Below, piece after piece: positions 9,730 through 19,181 of a stretch of DNA of 37,229 nt. The stretch covers positions 1-37,229 of the forward strand of contig JAKAKG010000185.1 in assembly GCA_021813555.1 (NCBI GenBank), written 5' to 3'. The position numbers were made by a program, and so were the translations under genes. The first letter of the stretch is position 1. Each line of letters opens with the position of its first letter. Under the pieces are notes generated by a model that did no database searches, had not been told where the DNA came from, and saw only the letters and a program-made list of their open reading frames with translations. The stretch comes from Acidobacteriota bacterium. Lineage in GTDB: Bacteria > Acidobacteriota > UBA4820 > DSQY01.

Positions 9730-10640
9730 GGCTCTTGATCATCGGCTCCGTGGCCTACGACACGGTGAAGACGCCCTTCGGGGCGCGCGAGCGGGTTCTG
9801 GGGGGCTCCGCCTCCTACTCGTCCCTCGCCGCCTCTTACTTCACGCAGGTGTCCGTCCTCGCGGTGGTGGGCGAGGATTTCCGCCAGGAGGACAAGGCCC
9901 TCTTGGAGAGCCGCGGCGTGGACCTCTCGGCCCTCTCCACCGTGCCGGGGGGCAAGACCTTCCACTGGAAGGGCGAATACGGCTACGACCTGAACGACGC
10001 CAAGACGATCCAGACGGACCTGAACGTCCTAGGCACCTTCGATCCGGATGTGCCCGACCATCTCAAGGATGCCCCCTACGTCTTTCTCGCCAACTTGGAC
10101 CCCACGGCCCAGATGAAGGTCCTGGACCAGATCACCCAGCCCAGGGTCGTGGCCGCCGATACCATGAATTACTGGATCGACCAGCGCCGGGACGGCCTCA
10201 TGGACCTTCTGCCGCGCATCCACATCCTCATCATCAACGAGGCCGAGACGCGCCAGCTTTCGGGCGAGTACAATCTCGTGAAGGCGGCCCGGGCGATCCT
10301 CGCGCTGGGCCCCAAGATGCTCATCATCAAACGGGGCGAATACGGCGTCCTGAAAGTCACCGAGGACTCGATCTTCGCGGCGCCGGCCTACCCGCTGGAG
10401 TCGGTTTTCGATCCCACGGGCGCGGGAGACACCTTCGCTGGCGGTTTTGTGGGATATTTGGCCAAGACCGGCGACCTGAGCCCGGAGTCGGTAAAAACGG
10501 CCATTGTCATGGGAAGCATCATGGCCTCCTTCAACGTGGAGGATTTCTCCCTCAACCGGCTCCTGACCCTCCGCCAGGAGGACATCGAGGACCGGTTCAG
10601 GGCGTTCAAGCAGCTCACGGAGTTTTCGGGAGCGGTGTGA
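9726..10640 (+). CDS. PfkB-family sugar/nucleoside kinase
   Basis: MRLLIIGSVAYDTVKTPFG...LGGSASYSSLAAS; C-terminal DPTGAGDTFAGGFVGYL; ATGA overlap with mtnP. Confidence 0.88.
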   Translation: MRLLIIGSVAYDTVKTPFGARERVLGGSASYSSLAASYFTQVSVLAVVGEDFRQEDKALLESRGVDLSALSTVPGGKTFHWKGEYGYDLNDAKTIQTDLNVLGTFDPDVPDHLKDAPYVFLANLDPTAQMKVLDQITQPRVVAADTMNYWIDQRRDGLMDLLPRIHILIINEAETRQLSGEYNLVKAARAILALGPKMLIIKRGEYGVLKVTEDSIFAAPAYPLESVFDPTGAGDTFAGGFVGYLAKTGDLSPESVKTAIVMGSIMASFNVEDFSLNRLLTLRQEDIEDRFRAFKQLTEFSGAV

Positions 10641-10688
10641 GGCGGCCCCCGCGGGCCCGCGGCCGCGCGAGGCGGCGTGGAGGACGAT

Positions 10689-11153
10689 ATGGTCAAGACC
10701 TATGAAGGCGCGCTGAACGCGAAGGGCCTCTCCTTTGGCATCGTGGTCAGCCGGTTCAACGAATTTTTCTCCAAGAAGCTGCTGGAAGGCGCGTTGGACT
10801 GCCTTACCCGCCACGGCGCCGACGACAAGGCCGTGGCCGTGGCCTGGGTGCCCGGCGGGTTCGAGATCCCCCAGGTGGCCAAGCGCATGGCCGCCTCGGG
10901 CAAGTACGACGCCGTCATCGCCCTCGGGGCCCTCATCCGGGGCAACACCCCCCACTTCGAATACATCGCCGCCGAAGTGGCCAAGGGGCTCGCCGCCACG
11001 GCCATGGAACACGACCGTCCGGTGCTCTTCGGGGTCATCACCACGGACACCATCGAGCAGGCCATCGAGCGCTCGGGAACCAAGTCCGGGAACAAGGGCT
11101 TCGACGCCGCCCTCGCCGCCATCGAGATGGCCAACCTCTACAAGGCTCTCTGA
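10689..11153 (+). CDS. ribH: 6,7-dimethyl-8-ribityllumazine synthase
   Basis: [30 protein letters not shown]...[18 protein letters not shown]...[24 protein letters not shown]...[20 protein letters not shown]. Confidence 0.95.
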   Translation: MVKTYEGALNAKGLSFGIVVSRFNEFFSKKLLEGALDCLTRHGADDKAVAVAWVPGGFEIPQVAKRMAASGKYDAVIALGALIRGNTPHFEYIAAEVAKGLAATAMEHDRPVLFGVITTDTIEQAIERSGTKSGNKGFDAALAAIEMANLYKAL

Positions 11154-11557
11154 TGGGTGTCCGCCGCGAGGGCCGGGAACTGGCGTTGACCTACCTGTAC
11201 CAGATCGATCTCGGCGTCGAAGACATCGCCTCGGTGCGCGCCCAACTGGAATCGGAGCGCCGCGTTTCAGGCAAGGTCCGCCGGTTCGCGGGAAGCATCG
11301 TTGAAGGCGTCTGGGCCCACCGCGTGGCCGTGGACGAGCTCATCACGGGGCACCTGCAGCACTGGAAGCTCGACCGCCTCACGCGCACGGACCGGGGCCT
11401 CCTTCGCATGGCGGTCTACGAGATGCGCTTCGACCCCGAGGTCCCCGACAAGGTGGCGATCAATGAAGCGGTGGAGATCGGCAAGAAATTCGGCGGGGAC
11501 GAATCGGGCAAATTCATCAACGGTGTCCTGGACGCCATCCTCCACGCTTCGCCTTAG
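11153..11557 (+). CDS. nusB: Transcription antitermination factor NusB
   Basis: REGRELALTYLYQIDLG...LDRLTRTDRGLLRMAVYEMRF...DKVAINEAVEIGKKFGGDESGKFINGVLDAI; follows ribH as in many bacteria. Confidence 0.93.
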   Translation: MGVRREGRELALTYLYQIDLGVEDIASVRAQLESERRVSGKVRRFAGSIVEGVWAHRVAVDELITGHLQHWKLDRLTRTDRGLLRMAVYEMRFDPEVPDKVAINEAVEIGKKFGGDESGKFINGVLDAILHASP

Positions 11558-12638
11558 CCTCTTCCTCGCCGCCTTCCTGTGGAGCGCCTCCTCGACTTGG
11601 GGCCGCCAGGCCCCGGAAGGCTACGGGACCGTCTCGGGGAAGGCCCAGGCGGTCTTCCTGATCGCGGCCAAGGACGCACCGGCGCCGCCGGCCTGCTCCG
11701 TGGACGGGTTCCGGCAGGGGGTGGAGCCCGTCGCGGGGGGCTGGCGCGTCACCGTTTCGGTGGACGCTTCGGCCCTTAAGGTGAGGACTCCTTTTCGCGC
11801 CGGCCGCCTCCCCTCCTCCCTGGGCATGCCGCCATCTTTCGCCGCGGACCTGGCTTCGGCCCTGGCCCCGTGCCAGCGCGCCGACGAAGCCGTGGAGGCC
11901 GTCCTCCTCACCGTGAAGCGGCGCATCGCCTACGACGGGACGCCCGGTTTCAACGAGACCGAATCGGAGGTCCTGGCGCGGGGCAAGGCATCCTGCGTGG
12001 GCTTGACGCGCCTTGTTCGGGCCATTCTTCGGGCTTTGGCCATCCCCTGCCGGGAGGTGGTGGGCTTCAAGCTCCCCGTCCAGTCCTCCCCTATCCGCCT
12101 CCAGGGGGGCGTGCTCCACGCCTGGCTTGAAATAGGGTATCCCGGCGGCCCCACGGTCTTTTGCGACCCCCTGCGCTCGTCTGGATGGGTGCCCGAGACC
12201 TACGTCGTCCTCCGCATCGGCGGCGGCCTTCAGCCGGGAGAGCTGGCCGCCTACGCGGGAGGTGAGGCCCGGTGCGAGACACACCAGGACAGGCTTTTCT
12301 GCGAGCCGGCCCCCCAAACGGCCTGCGTCCTGTGGCGCAGGGCATTCTCGCCCACCTTCACGGGCACCGTGCTGGCGGGAAAGGTGCTCGGTGCCCTCGA
12401 TGCTCCCCTTGCGGGCCGGGTGGAGCTGGCGGGCCCGGCGGACACCGCGTCCATGGATCTGTGGGAAGGAAATTTCTTCTTCCGCGACCTGGAACCGGGC
12501 GTTTACTCGCTCCTTGTGCACCCGGCGGGCCAGGAGCCCCAGCGGGCCACCGTCCGCCTCGGGCCGATGGACAAGCGTTTTTTGGTACTCTATAGTCGAG
12601 TGGGAGCCGTGGGCGCTCCGCCCGGAGCCACGCCATGA
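11523..12638 (+). CDS. Secreted transglutaminase-like domain protein
   Basis: Signal-like LRLSLFLAAFLWSASSTWG; GKASCVGLTRLVRAILRALAIPCREVVGFK...HAWLEIGYPGGPTVFCDPLRSSGWVPETYVVL resembles a transglutaminase Cys-His-Asp core; GTG start inferred, overlapping nusB. Confidence 0.65.
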   Translation: MSWTPSSTLRLSLFLAAFLWSASSTWGRQAPEGYGTVSGKAQAVFLIAAKDAPAPPACSVDGFRQGVEPVAGGWRVTVSVDASALKVRTPFRAGRLPSSLGMPPSFAADLASALAPCQRADEAVEAVLLTVKRRIAYDGTPGFNETESEVLARGKASCVGLTRLVRAILRALAIPCREVVGFKLPVQSSPIRLQGGVLHAWLEIGYPGGPTVFCDPLRSSGWVPETYVVLRIGGGLQPGELAAYAGGEARCETHQDRLFCEPAPQTACVLWRRAFSPTFTGTVLAGKVLGALDAPLAGRVELAGPADTASMDLWEGNFFFRDLEPGVYSLLVHPAGQEPQRATVRLGPMDKRFLVLYSRVGAVGAPPGATP

Positions 12639-14392
12639 GCCTTGTGGGTAGTCTCGAGGATCTTTCCCTCCTGGACATCCTCCAGATCGTCAACGTCTCC
12701 CGGAGGACGGGAGTTCTTCGCCTATCCCCGCCTGACCTTGGCTGCGCCTACATCTACTTCTCCACGGGAAGCGTCTCGGACATCGTGGGCGACTTCGACG
12801 AACTGCACTTCCTGCGCTTCTTCGAATCTCAGGACCTGGTGGACCGGAAGGAGATGGAGCAGGCCCTCGCCTTCGCCTCCGGAAAACCCATGCAAGCCCT
12901 TCACCGCATGCTTCAGGCGGGGGTTCTGAACAGGTCTTTCCTGGAGCAGGCCCGCCGCCTGGAGCTCTCCAAGCGGCTCAAGGCGCTCACCCAGTTCGGC
13001 CGGGGCGAATTCCTCTTCAGCCTCAGCGAGGACGGGGACGAGATGAACGCCGACTGGCCCACCCCCTTCTGTCCCCTCGACCAGCCCGTCTCTCCCCAGA
13101 ATCTCCTCACCCAGACCATCACGGACAGCAGCTTCGCAGAGTGGGCCCCGCCCCGTCCCGCCCGGCCCCGCGTGGCCCCGTCCGAGCCCCCGCCGCCGTC
13201 CGCGCCCGCGCCCGTCCGCCATGAGGCCGTGCCTCCACCCGCCTCAGAAGCCGTCCCCTTGCCGTCTCCAGCTCCCGCGCCGCGAGATCACGCTGCCGCG
13301 CCCGTCCCCACCGATCAGGCCAAGAGCAAGGTGGCCGTGGTGCTGGCCGCCGACGAGAGCATCTTCAAGACCATGCTCCGGGCCCGCCTCCACAAGCACT
13401 TCGCCCAGGTCCTGCCGGTGGCGAGCCTGGCCGAATACACGGCCGTCTGCTCGGGCCTGCTGGAACAGCGCAAACCCTTTCTGGCTCTCACCGATCTGCT
13501 CATGCCCACGAGCGACGGCGTGGGCTATCTGGGCGGCCTTGAGCTCCTCGAAAAGTCATCTCTCTCCTTCCCCCAAGTGAAAGTCGTCCTCATGAGCGAT
13601 CTTGAGGACGACCGCATCATGGAAATGGCCAAGCTCAAGGGCGCCGTGGCCGTGCTGGGCAAGCCCGCCCTCAGCCAAATTCGCGTGGACCAGTTCGAAG
13701 CCTCCATCAACGGCTTCGCCGAGGTCTTCTGCCGTGAAGTGGACCGCCTTCTGCCCCCCGTAGAAGAAGAGGTGGCCACGTTCTACAAAGATCTTGGCGT
13801 GGAAAGCGTGGACGAAGGCTACCGGGTCCGGGACCAGCTCAGCCTCCTAAAAGGCCTCATGGGCGAACTCGCGAGCCCCCGCGAGTCGAGCGAGATCTCC
13901 CTCCTCGTCCTCAGGCTGGCCGCCGAATATTTCGAGCGCGCCATCCTCTTCCTGGTCAAGAAAGATGAGATCTTGGGGCTGGGCGGGTTCGGCGAGACGG
14001 GCGACCCCGAGAAGATGATGCAAAAGGTCCGCCGCCTTCGAATCCCCGTGGGGGTGGGTTCGATCTTCGACGACGCCATCCAAAGCCGGAGCACGGCCAT
14101 CCGGTCCCGCCAGGGATTTTCCCGCGTGGATTCGGATTTCGCCCAGGCCCTGGGCACCCAGCGCCCGGAGGACGTGGTGGCCATCCCCATGGTCAGCCGA
14201 AACCGCGTGGTGGCCATCCTCTACGCCGACAACGCCTCGGGCGGCGAGTCACTGCCTGACCTCAGCGGCATCGAAATCTTCATGGCCCAGGCGGGCCTCG
14301 CCATGGAGAAGGCTCTCCTGGAACGCCAGCTCCTCTCCCTCAAGCGCTCCATCCCCAACCAGCTTCAGGAGGGCCCGCTTAAGGAAGAGTGA
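12635..14392 (+). CDS. DUF4388 (PatA-like N-terminal) - receiver - GAF domain regulatory protein
   Basis: SLVGSLEDLSLLDILQIVNVSRRTGVLRL...; Pro-rich linker; REC-like VAVVLAADESIFKTML...ALTDLLMPTSDG; C-terminal GAF-like VVAIPMVSRNRVVAILYADNASGG. Confidence 0.75.
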   Translation: MSLVGSLEDLSLLDILQIVNVSRRTGVLRLSPPDLGCAYIYFSTGSVSDIVGDFDELHFLRFFESQDLVDRKEMEQALAFASGKPMQALHRMLQAGVLNRSFLEQARRLELSKRLKALTQFGRGEFLFSLSEDGDEMNADWPTPFCPLDQPVSPQNLLTQTITDSSFAEWAPPRPARPRVAPSEPPPPSAPAPVRHEAVPPPASEAVPLPSPAPAPRDHAAAPVPTDQAKSKVAVVLAADESIFKTMLRARLHKHFAQVLPVASLAEYTAVCSGLLEQRKPFLALTDLLMPTSDGVGYLGGLELLEKSSLSFPQVKVVLMSDLEDDRIMEMAKLKGAVAVLGKPALSQIRVDQFEASINGFAEVFCREVDRLLPPVEEEVATFYKDLGVESVDEGYRVRDQLSLLKGLMGELASPRESSEISLLVLRLAAEYFERAILFLVKKDEILGLGGFGETGDPEKMMQKVRRLRIPVGVGSIFDDAIQSRSTAIRSRQGFSRVDSDFAQALGTQRPEDVVAIPMVSRNRVVAILYADNASGGESLPDLSGIEIFMAQAGLAMEKALLERQLLSLKRSIPNQLQEGPLKEE

Positions 14393-14496
14393 CGCCTCGC
14401 CCGATTCCGCCACGGTACAAGCCAGGGCTTCGGCCGTCCCAGCCCCTTTTCCCTGCCCTGCCCGGATGGGCATCGTCACCTATGAAGTCACCGGCG

Positions 14497-15636
14497 TCAG
14501 GTCTCTTGCGCCGCTTTTCTCGGCGCTCCGCATTCTCCGAGGTATGCGAGTGCCTGCGCCTTGATGAGGCACCAGACGGCACGGCCGGGGCGGAGATCCA
14601 GGTCACGCACCGAGTGGCGGGTCACGTCGCACATGAGCGGCGTGCCGGCATTCACGACGACGAGGGTCCGGTCCGGCCCTTCAATGATCTCTTGAACGAC
14701 CCCCGAAAGCTGATTTTGGATGGAGGTGCCTTCCACGGGTCCGAGCGCCAAGGCCACGTCCTCGGGGCGGAGGCCGAGGCACACGTCCTCCCCGACGCGG
14801 CGTGTTTCTGAAATCCTTGCCGCAAGGGGCGAGCAGGAGTGATACGCCTGCTCGCCGTGCGGTTGTACCGGCAGGAGGAGGGTCACCCCGTCGGCCTCCC
14901 GGTGGGCTTGGACCCGGGCGCGAAAGACGTTCATCAGGCCGTGGCCACGAAAGAGCGCAAGGGCGCGGGGCACGGCGAGGAGGTCCAGGAACGGCCCCCG
15001 GGCCACAACGCTCCCCGCCTCCAGGACGAGCACTTCGTCGGCGAGTTGGAGCACTTCGCCCAGGTCGTGGCTCACGTAGAGCATGGGGATGCCCGCCGCG
15101 GCCTGGACGCGGCGGAGAAACGGCAGGAGTTGCGCCTTCAATCCCTGGTCCAATGAGGAAAGGGGCTCGTCCAGCACCAGAAGGCGCGGCGAGGAGAGCA
15201 GGGCCCTGCCCAGGGCGACGCGCTGGGCCTCTCCTCCCGAAATGGCCCTCACGGACCGGCTCATGAGGGGGCCGAGGGCGAGGAGGTCCGCCACGTCGCC
15301 CGCCTTGAGCCGCCGCTCCGATGGCCGCACGTAGCGCTCCGCAAAGCGGAGGTTCCCCTCCACCGTGAGGTGCGGAAAGAGGCGCCCGTCCTGAAACACG
15401 ACGCCCAGACGCCGCTCGTGGGCGGGGACGTTGATCCCCTTCCGCGTGTCCAGAAGAACCGTGCCGTCCAAAACGATCCTCCCCCGCGCGGAGCGCGCAA
15501 GTCCCGCGATGGCGTGCAGGAGGGTGGATTTACCTGCACCGGAGGGCCCGAAGACGGCCGCCGTGCCTTTCTCGAGGACAGCATCCACGCGGAGGCTGAA
15601 AGAACCCCGGGCCACGGCCACGGAGACCTCAAGCAT
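14497..15636 (-). CDS. modC: Molybdate ABC transporter ATP-binding protein
   Basis: GPSGAGKSTLLHAIAGLARSARGRIVLDG...RRLGVVFQDGRLFPHLTVEGNL...ISGGEAQRVALGRALLSSPRLLVLDEPLSSLD; C-terminal TOBE-like region. Confidence 0.88.
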   Translation of the reverse strand: MLEVSVAVARGSFSLRVDAVLEKGTAAVFGPSGAGKSTLLHAIAGLARSARGRIVLDGTVLLDTRKGINVPAHERRLGVVFQDGRLFPHLTVEGNLRFAERYVRPSERRLKAGDVADLLALGPLMSRSVRAISGGEAQRVALGRALLSSPRLLVLDEPLSSLDQGLKAQLLPFLRRVQAAAGIPMLYVSHDLGEVLQLADEVLVLEAGSVVARGPFLDLLAVPRALALFRGHGLMNVFRARVQAHREADGVTLLLPVQPHGEQAYHSCSPLAARISETRRVGEDVCLGLRPEDVALALGPVEGTSIQNQLSGVVQEIIEGPDRTLVVVNAGTPLMCDVTRHSVRDLDLRPGRAVWCLIKAQALAYLGECGAPRKAAQET

Positions 15637-16345
15637 GGGCTTCGCCTCCTGCCCCGCGCCTGGCCTTTCGGGCCAGAGCCTCGGACGCCGCCAGGGCCCC
15701 CAGAGAAAGCACCAGGGAGATGATGACCAGGCGCTGCGCGGGGGCATCTCCGGAAGGAAGCTGGAGGTAGCTGTAAATGGCCACGGGAAGGGTGCGGGAC
15801 TGCCCGGGAATGTCTCCCGCGAAGGTGATCGTGGCTCCAAACTCGCCCAGGCTCCGGGCGAAGGCCAGCACGATGCCCGTGAGCAACCCAGGCGCGGCGA
15901 GGGGAAGGACGAGGCGGAAGAACATCTGGAGGGGGGAAGCGCCGAGGGTCTGGGCCGCCTCCTCCAGCCGCCTGTCCACCATCTCCACGGCAAGGCGCAC
16001 GGACCTCACCAGGAGGGGAAAGCCCATGGCGGCGGAGGCCAGCACGGCGGCCCGCCATGTGAAGGCGATGTCCAGGCCGAAGTGGTCATGGAGAAACCCG
16101 CCCACGATCCCGTTACGCCCGAGCGCCAGGAGCAGGAGATAGCCCGTCACCACGGGAGGCAGGACCAGGGGCAGGTGCACCAAGGCATCCAGGGCGGTCT
16201 TGCCTGGAAACCGGCGGCGTGCCAGGAGCCAGGCGATGGCGATGCCGGGGATGAGAGACAGGGCGACGCTGGCCAGGCCCACCTTCACGGAGAGCCAGAG
16301 GGCCGTCCATTCGCCGGGGGTGAGAAGGAAGGATGACACCGTCAC
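15629..16345 (-). CDS. modB: Molybdate ABC transporter permease
   Basis: LPLVLPPVVTGYLLLLALGRNGIVGGFL...LARSLGEFGATITFAGDIPGQSRTLPVAIYSYLQ; GTG 16345 overlaps the modA stop. Confidence 0.92.
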   Translation of the reverse strand: MTVSSFLLTPGEWTALWLSVKVGLASVALSLIPGIAIAWLLARRRFPGKTALDALVHLPLVLPPVVTGYLLLLALGRNGIVGGFLHDHFGLDIAFTWRAAVLASAAMGFPLLVRSVRLAVEMVDRRLEEAAQTLGASPLQMFFRLVLPLAAPGLLTGIVLAFARSLGEFGATITFAGDIPGQSRTLPVAIYSYLQLPSGDAPAQRLVIISLVLSLGALAASEALARKARRGAGGEAHA

Positions 16346-17166
16346 GGGACCGGCGTGAAACCGAAGCGCCGCCAGACCACGGCGGCATCGGGAGACGACA
16401 GGAAGGCGAGGAGCGCCTCCGCCTCCTTGCCGGCGCCGCGGACAAGGGCCGCCGGATAGACGACGGCGCCACATGAACCCTCGGGGAAGACGCCCACGAC
16501 CTCGACCTTGCCGCTCATCTTGGCGTCGCTCTCGTAGACGATGCCCGCGTCCGCCTCGCCCATTTCCACCAGCCTGAGGGCGGCGCGGACGTTTTGGGCC
16601 GGAGCCAGCCGCGGCTGCAGGGCCTTCCACCACCCAAAATGCATGAGGGCCTGCCGCCCGTAGATGCCCGCCGGCACGTGCTCGGGGTCGCCCACGGCCA
16701 GCCTGCCTTTGAATGCGCCGGCCAGATCGAAGCCCGCTTCGAAACGCACGGGAAAGCCCTTGCCCTTGGGCGCGATGAGGACGAGCCTGTTCGTCAGGAG
16801 ATTGCGACGGGTGCCAGGCTCGAGAAGGCGGCGCTCCTGGAGGTAATCCATCCATTGCTGGTCCGCTGATACGAAGACTTGTGCCGGGGCACCGTTCTCG
16901 ATCTGGCGAGCCAGAAGGGAGGAAGCCGCGAAGCTCGATTCCACGTGTACACCTGTCCTGGTTTTGAAAGCTGCTCCCAGGTCTTGAAGTGCATCCGTCG
17001 TGCTCGCCGCCGCGAAAACGACGACTTTGCCCGCCGGTGCCTTGCCCGGAGATGCCGATTGGGCCCATCCCGCCGCAGCCGAGGCCAACAGCCCCAGCGC
17101 CGCGGCCGCCCTGAGCAACCCGTGCCCCTTGGTCGTGTCTCGTGCCCTGGAGACCATCCCGTGCAT
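16342..17166 (-). CDS. modA: Molybdate-binding periplasmic protein
   Basis: Signal peptide; VVVFAAASTTDALQDLGAAFKTRTGVHVESSFAASSLLARQIENGAPAQVFVSADQQWMDYLQE...GEADAGIVYESDA. Confidence 0.92.
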   Translation of the reverse strand: MHGMVSRARDTTKGHGLLRAAAALGLLASAAAGWAQSASPGKAPAGKVVVFAAASTTDALQDLGAAFKTRTGVHVESSFAASSLLARQIENGAPAQVFVSADQQWMDYLQERRLLEPGTRRNLLTNRLVLIAPKGKGFPVRFEAGFDLAGAFKGRLAVGDPEHVPAGIYGRQALMHFGWWKALQPRLAPAQNVRAALRLVEMGEADAGIVYESDAKMSGKVEVVGVFPEGSCGAVVYPAALVRGAGKEAEALLAFLSSPDAAVVWRRFGFTPVP

Positions 17167-17392
17167 GCTCCGCCATTCCCTCAGGCTGTAGAGGCGCCGT
17201 ACCCTTCGGCGCCTTCGAGGTCTCATGGTACCCCGAAGCGCCCGCGCTGCACAGCCGCAGCCCGTCGGGGGTTGACACTTGCGGCGGAAATGATAGCGTA
17301 TCGGCAGCACTTGATGGACCAACGCAACGCGAGGTACGTGCCCATCGGAACTGAGTATTGGAGCCGCATCGCTCTATTCCCGGGGGGGTCTT

Positions 17393-19129
17393 ATGGCGAC
17401 GAATTCCAAGGACACATCGCAGCCTTCAGACGCTGGCGTGAGCCGCCGGAACTTCTTGAAGAAGAGCGGGGCCGCCCTGGCCTCGGGGCTCGCCCTGCCC
17501 TCCCTCCCGGCCCTGGCGGGCGGGGAGGCGGACGGGGACAGGGAGGAGGGCTCGGCCCCTGAGCGCGTCTCGCACCACTCCTGGAAGCGTCCGAATCTGC
17601 TCATCCTCATCACGGACCAGGAGCGCTATCCTCAACACTGGCCCGAGGGCTGGGCGGACGCCCATCTGCCCCACCGCAAGAGGCTTTCCGATCACGGACT
17701 GACATTCACGCGCGCCTTCTGCGCGTCGGCCATGTGCACGCCCAGCCGCGCGACCCTGTTCACGGGCCTCTACCCGAGCGAGCACAAAGTGGATCAGACC
17801 CTGCGCTACGGGACGGGGCCGGCCGCCGTGGCGCAGCCCACGCTCCAGCCGCCCCCCACCCCTACGTCCCCCGGCCTGGAAAACATGGCCAGCATGCTCG
17901 AGGCCGCCGGGTACGACGTGCAGTACCGGGGAAAGTGGCACATCAGCAAGGACCCCTGCGGCATCCAGGAAATCGTAAGCCGGAGAGATCTCGAGCATTA
18001 CCACTTTTACGGCTGGGAGCCGCCAGAAGCGGGCGCGGACCAGAACCCCACGGGGTTCGGCGGCGGGACCACCAACTACGACGGGGCGTACGCCAAGCAG
18101 GCCGCGGACTTCCTCGCGAAGGCCAAGGCGAATTCACGGAAGCCCTTCGCGCTCATCGTTTGTCTGGTCAACCCCCACGACATCATGTCCTACCCGGGCG
18201 TCTCCGTTGAGGACGGGGGTATGGGCGGGTGGGACTCGGAAAGCTACAGCGACGTCCTTCCGTATATGGGCAAATGCAACTACAAAGGTCTCGACTTCTA
18301 CGCGTACCCCATCGATCAGATCAGTCTCCCTGAGAACATCGCCGCCGAGGGCGGCAAGCCCGCGGCGCAGGCCCAGTCCACGCAGTTCTGGGGCGACCCG
18401 AGGGTCCTTGGGCCCCTGGACACCGACCAGAAACGCCTCGAATACGTTCGCTTCTTCGCCCACCTGAACATGGTGTCGGACGGGCACATCGGCACCATCC
18501 TGGATGCCCTCGAGGCGAGGCCGTCCCTGCATATGAACACGCTGGTGCTCCGCCTGTCCGACCACGGCGAGATGGGGCTCTCCCACGGCGGCATGCGTCA
18601 GAAGGCCTACAGCGCCTACGAGGAGGCGATCCACGTACCTCTCGTGATCTCCAACCCCAAGCTCTTTCCCGGGCCCGTGCAGACTCCGGCGCTCGCCTCG
18701 CTGGTAGACCTCATGCCTACCCTGGCTACCATCGCCAACGTCCCGGACCGGGCCGCGCGCACATTCCGGGGAACGGACCTCACCCCCCTCATCCTGGACG
18801 CCATCCAGCACCCGGCGGGCCCCCGCATCCCAGGCCAGGATTCGGTGCTCTTCACCACGGACGAGATCCTCGGCTCGCTTCTGACGGACGATTCAGGGCA
18901 GCCCATCGTGAAGGAGCCCAGCCACATCAGGGCTCTTCGAGAGGAGCGGTGGAAAGTGGTCATGTACTTTGACCCGTCCGGCGCCGCGGACCCGCAGTAT
19001 GAACTCTACGACCTGCTCACCGACCCCCAGGAGCAGAACAACCTGGCCTCGGCCGACCCTGAGAAACTGTCGGACATGCTGGCCAAGCTTCAGGCCAGGA
19101 TGATGGAGACCCACACCGCCCCCGTCTAG
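17393..19129 (+). CDS. Tat-exported sulfatase, Cys-type active site
   Basis: SRRNFLKKSGAALASGLALPSLPALAGG twin-arginine signal; LLILITDQ; CASAMCTPSRATLFTGLYPSEHKV sulfatase signature (CTPSR); RLSDHGEMG. Confidence 0.9.
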   Translation: MATNSKDTSQPSDAGVSRRNFLKKSGAALASGLALPSLPALAGGEADGDREEGSAPERVSHHSWKRPNLLILITDQERYPQHWPEGWADAHLPHRKRLSDHGLTFTRAFCASAMCTPSRATLFTGLYPSEHKVDQTLRYGTGPAAVAQPTLQPPPTPTSPGLENMASMLEAAGYDVQYRGKWHISKDPCGIQEIVSRRDLEHYHFYGWEPPEAGADQNPTGFGGGTTNYDGAYAKQAADFLAKAKANSRKPFALIVCLVNPHDIMSYPGVSVEDGGMGGWDSESYSDVLPYMGKCNYKGLDFYAYPIDQISLPENIAAEGGKPAAQAQSTQFWGDPRVLGPLDTDQKRLEYVRFFAHLNMVSDGHIGTILDALEARPSLHMNTLVLRLSDHGEMGLSHGGMRQKAYSAYEEAIHVPLVISNPKLFPGPVQTPALASLVDLMPTLATIANVPDRAARTFRGTDLTPLILDAIQHPAGPRIPGQDSVLFTTDEILGSLLTDDSGQPIVKEPSHIRALREERWKVVMYFDPSGAADPQYELYDLLTDPQEQNNLASADPEKLSDMLAKLQARMMETHTAPV

Positions 19130-19181
19130 CCGGGCGCCAGGCGCTCGCGCGGGCCACACACCACCGAGGAAGTGACGCCCC

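Noticed and set aside
8727-10640. 637-aa ORF interpreted as one fusion protein
   Set aside because: Its N-terminal half is an out-of-frame reading of mtnP; the real gene is the PfkB kinase starting at 9726.
15629-17278. 549-aa ORF as a ModA-ModB fusion
   Set aside because: The N-terminal part is the wrong frame of modA; modB starts at GTG 16345, overlapping the modA stop.
17167-17392. Moco riboswitch or strong promoter between modA and the sulfatase
   Set aside because: Only a simple AGGCGCCG/CGGCGCCT hairpin (17192-17214) and a TTGACA (17272-17277) without a convincing -10 are visible; not enough for either claim.
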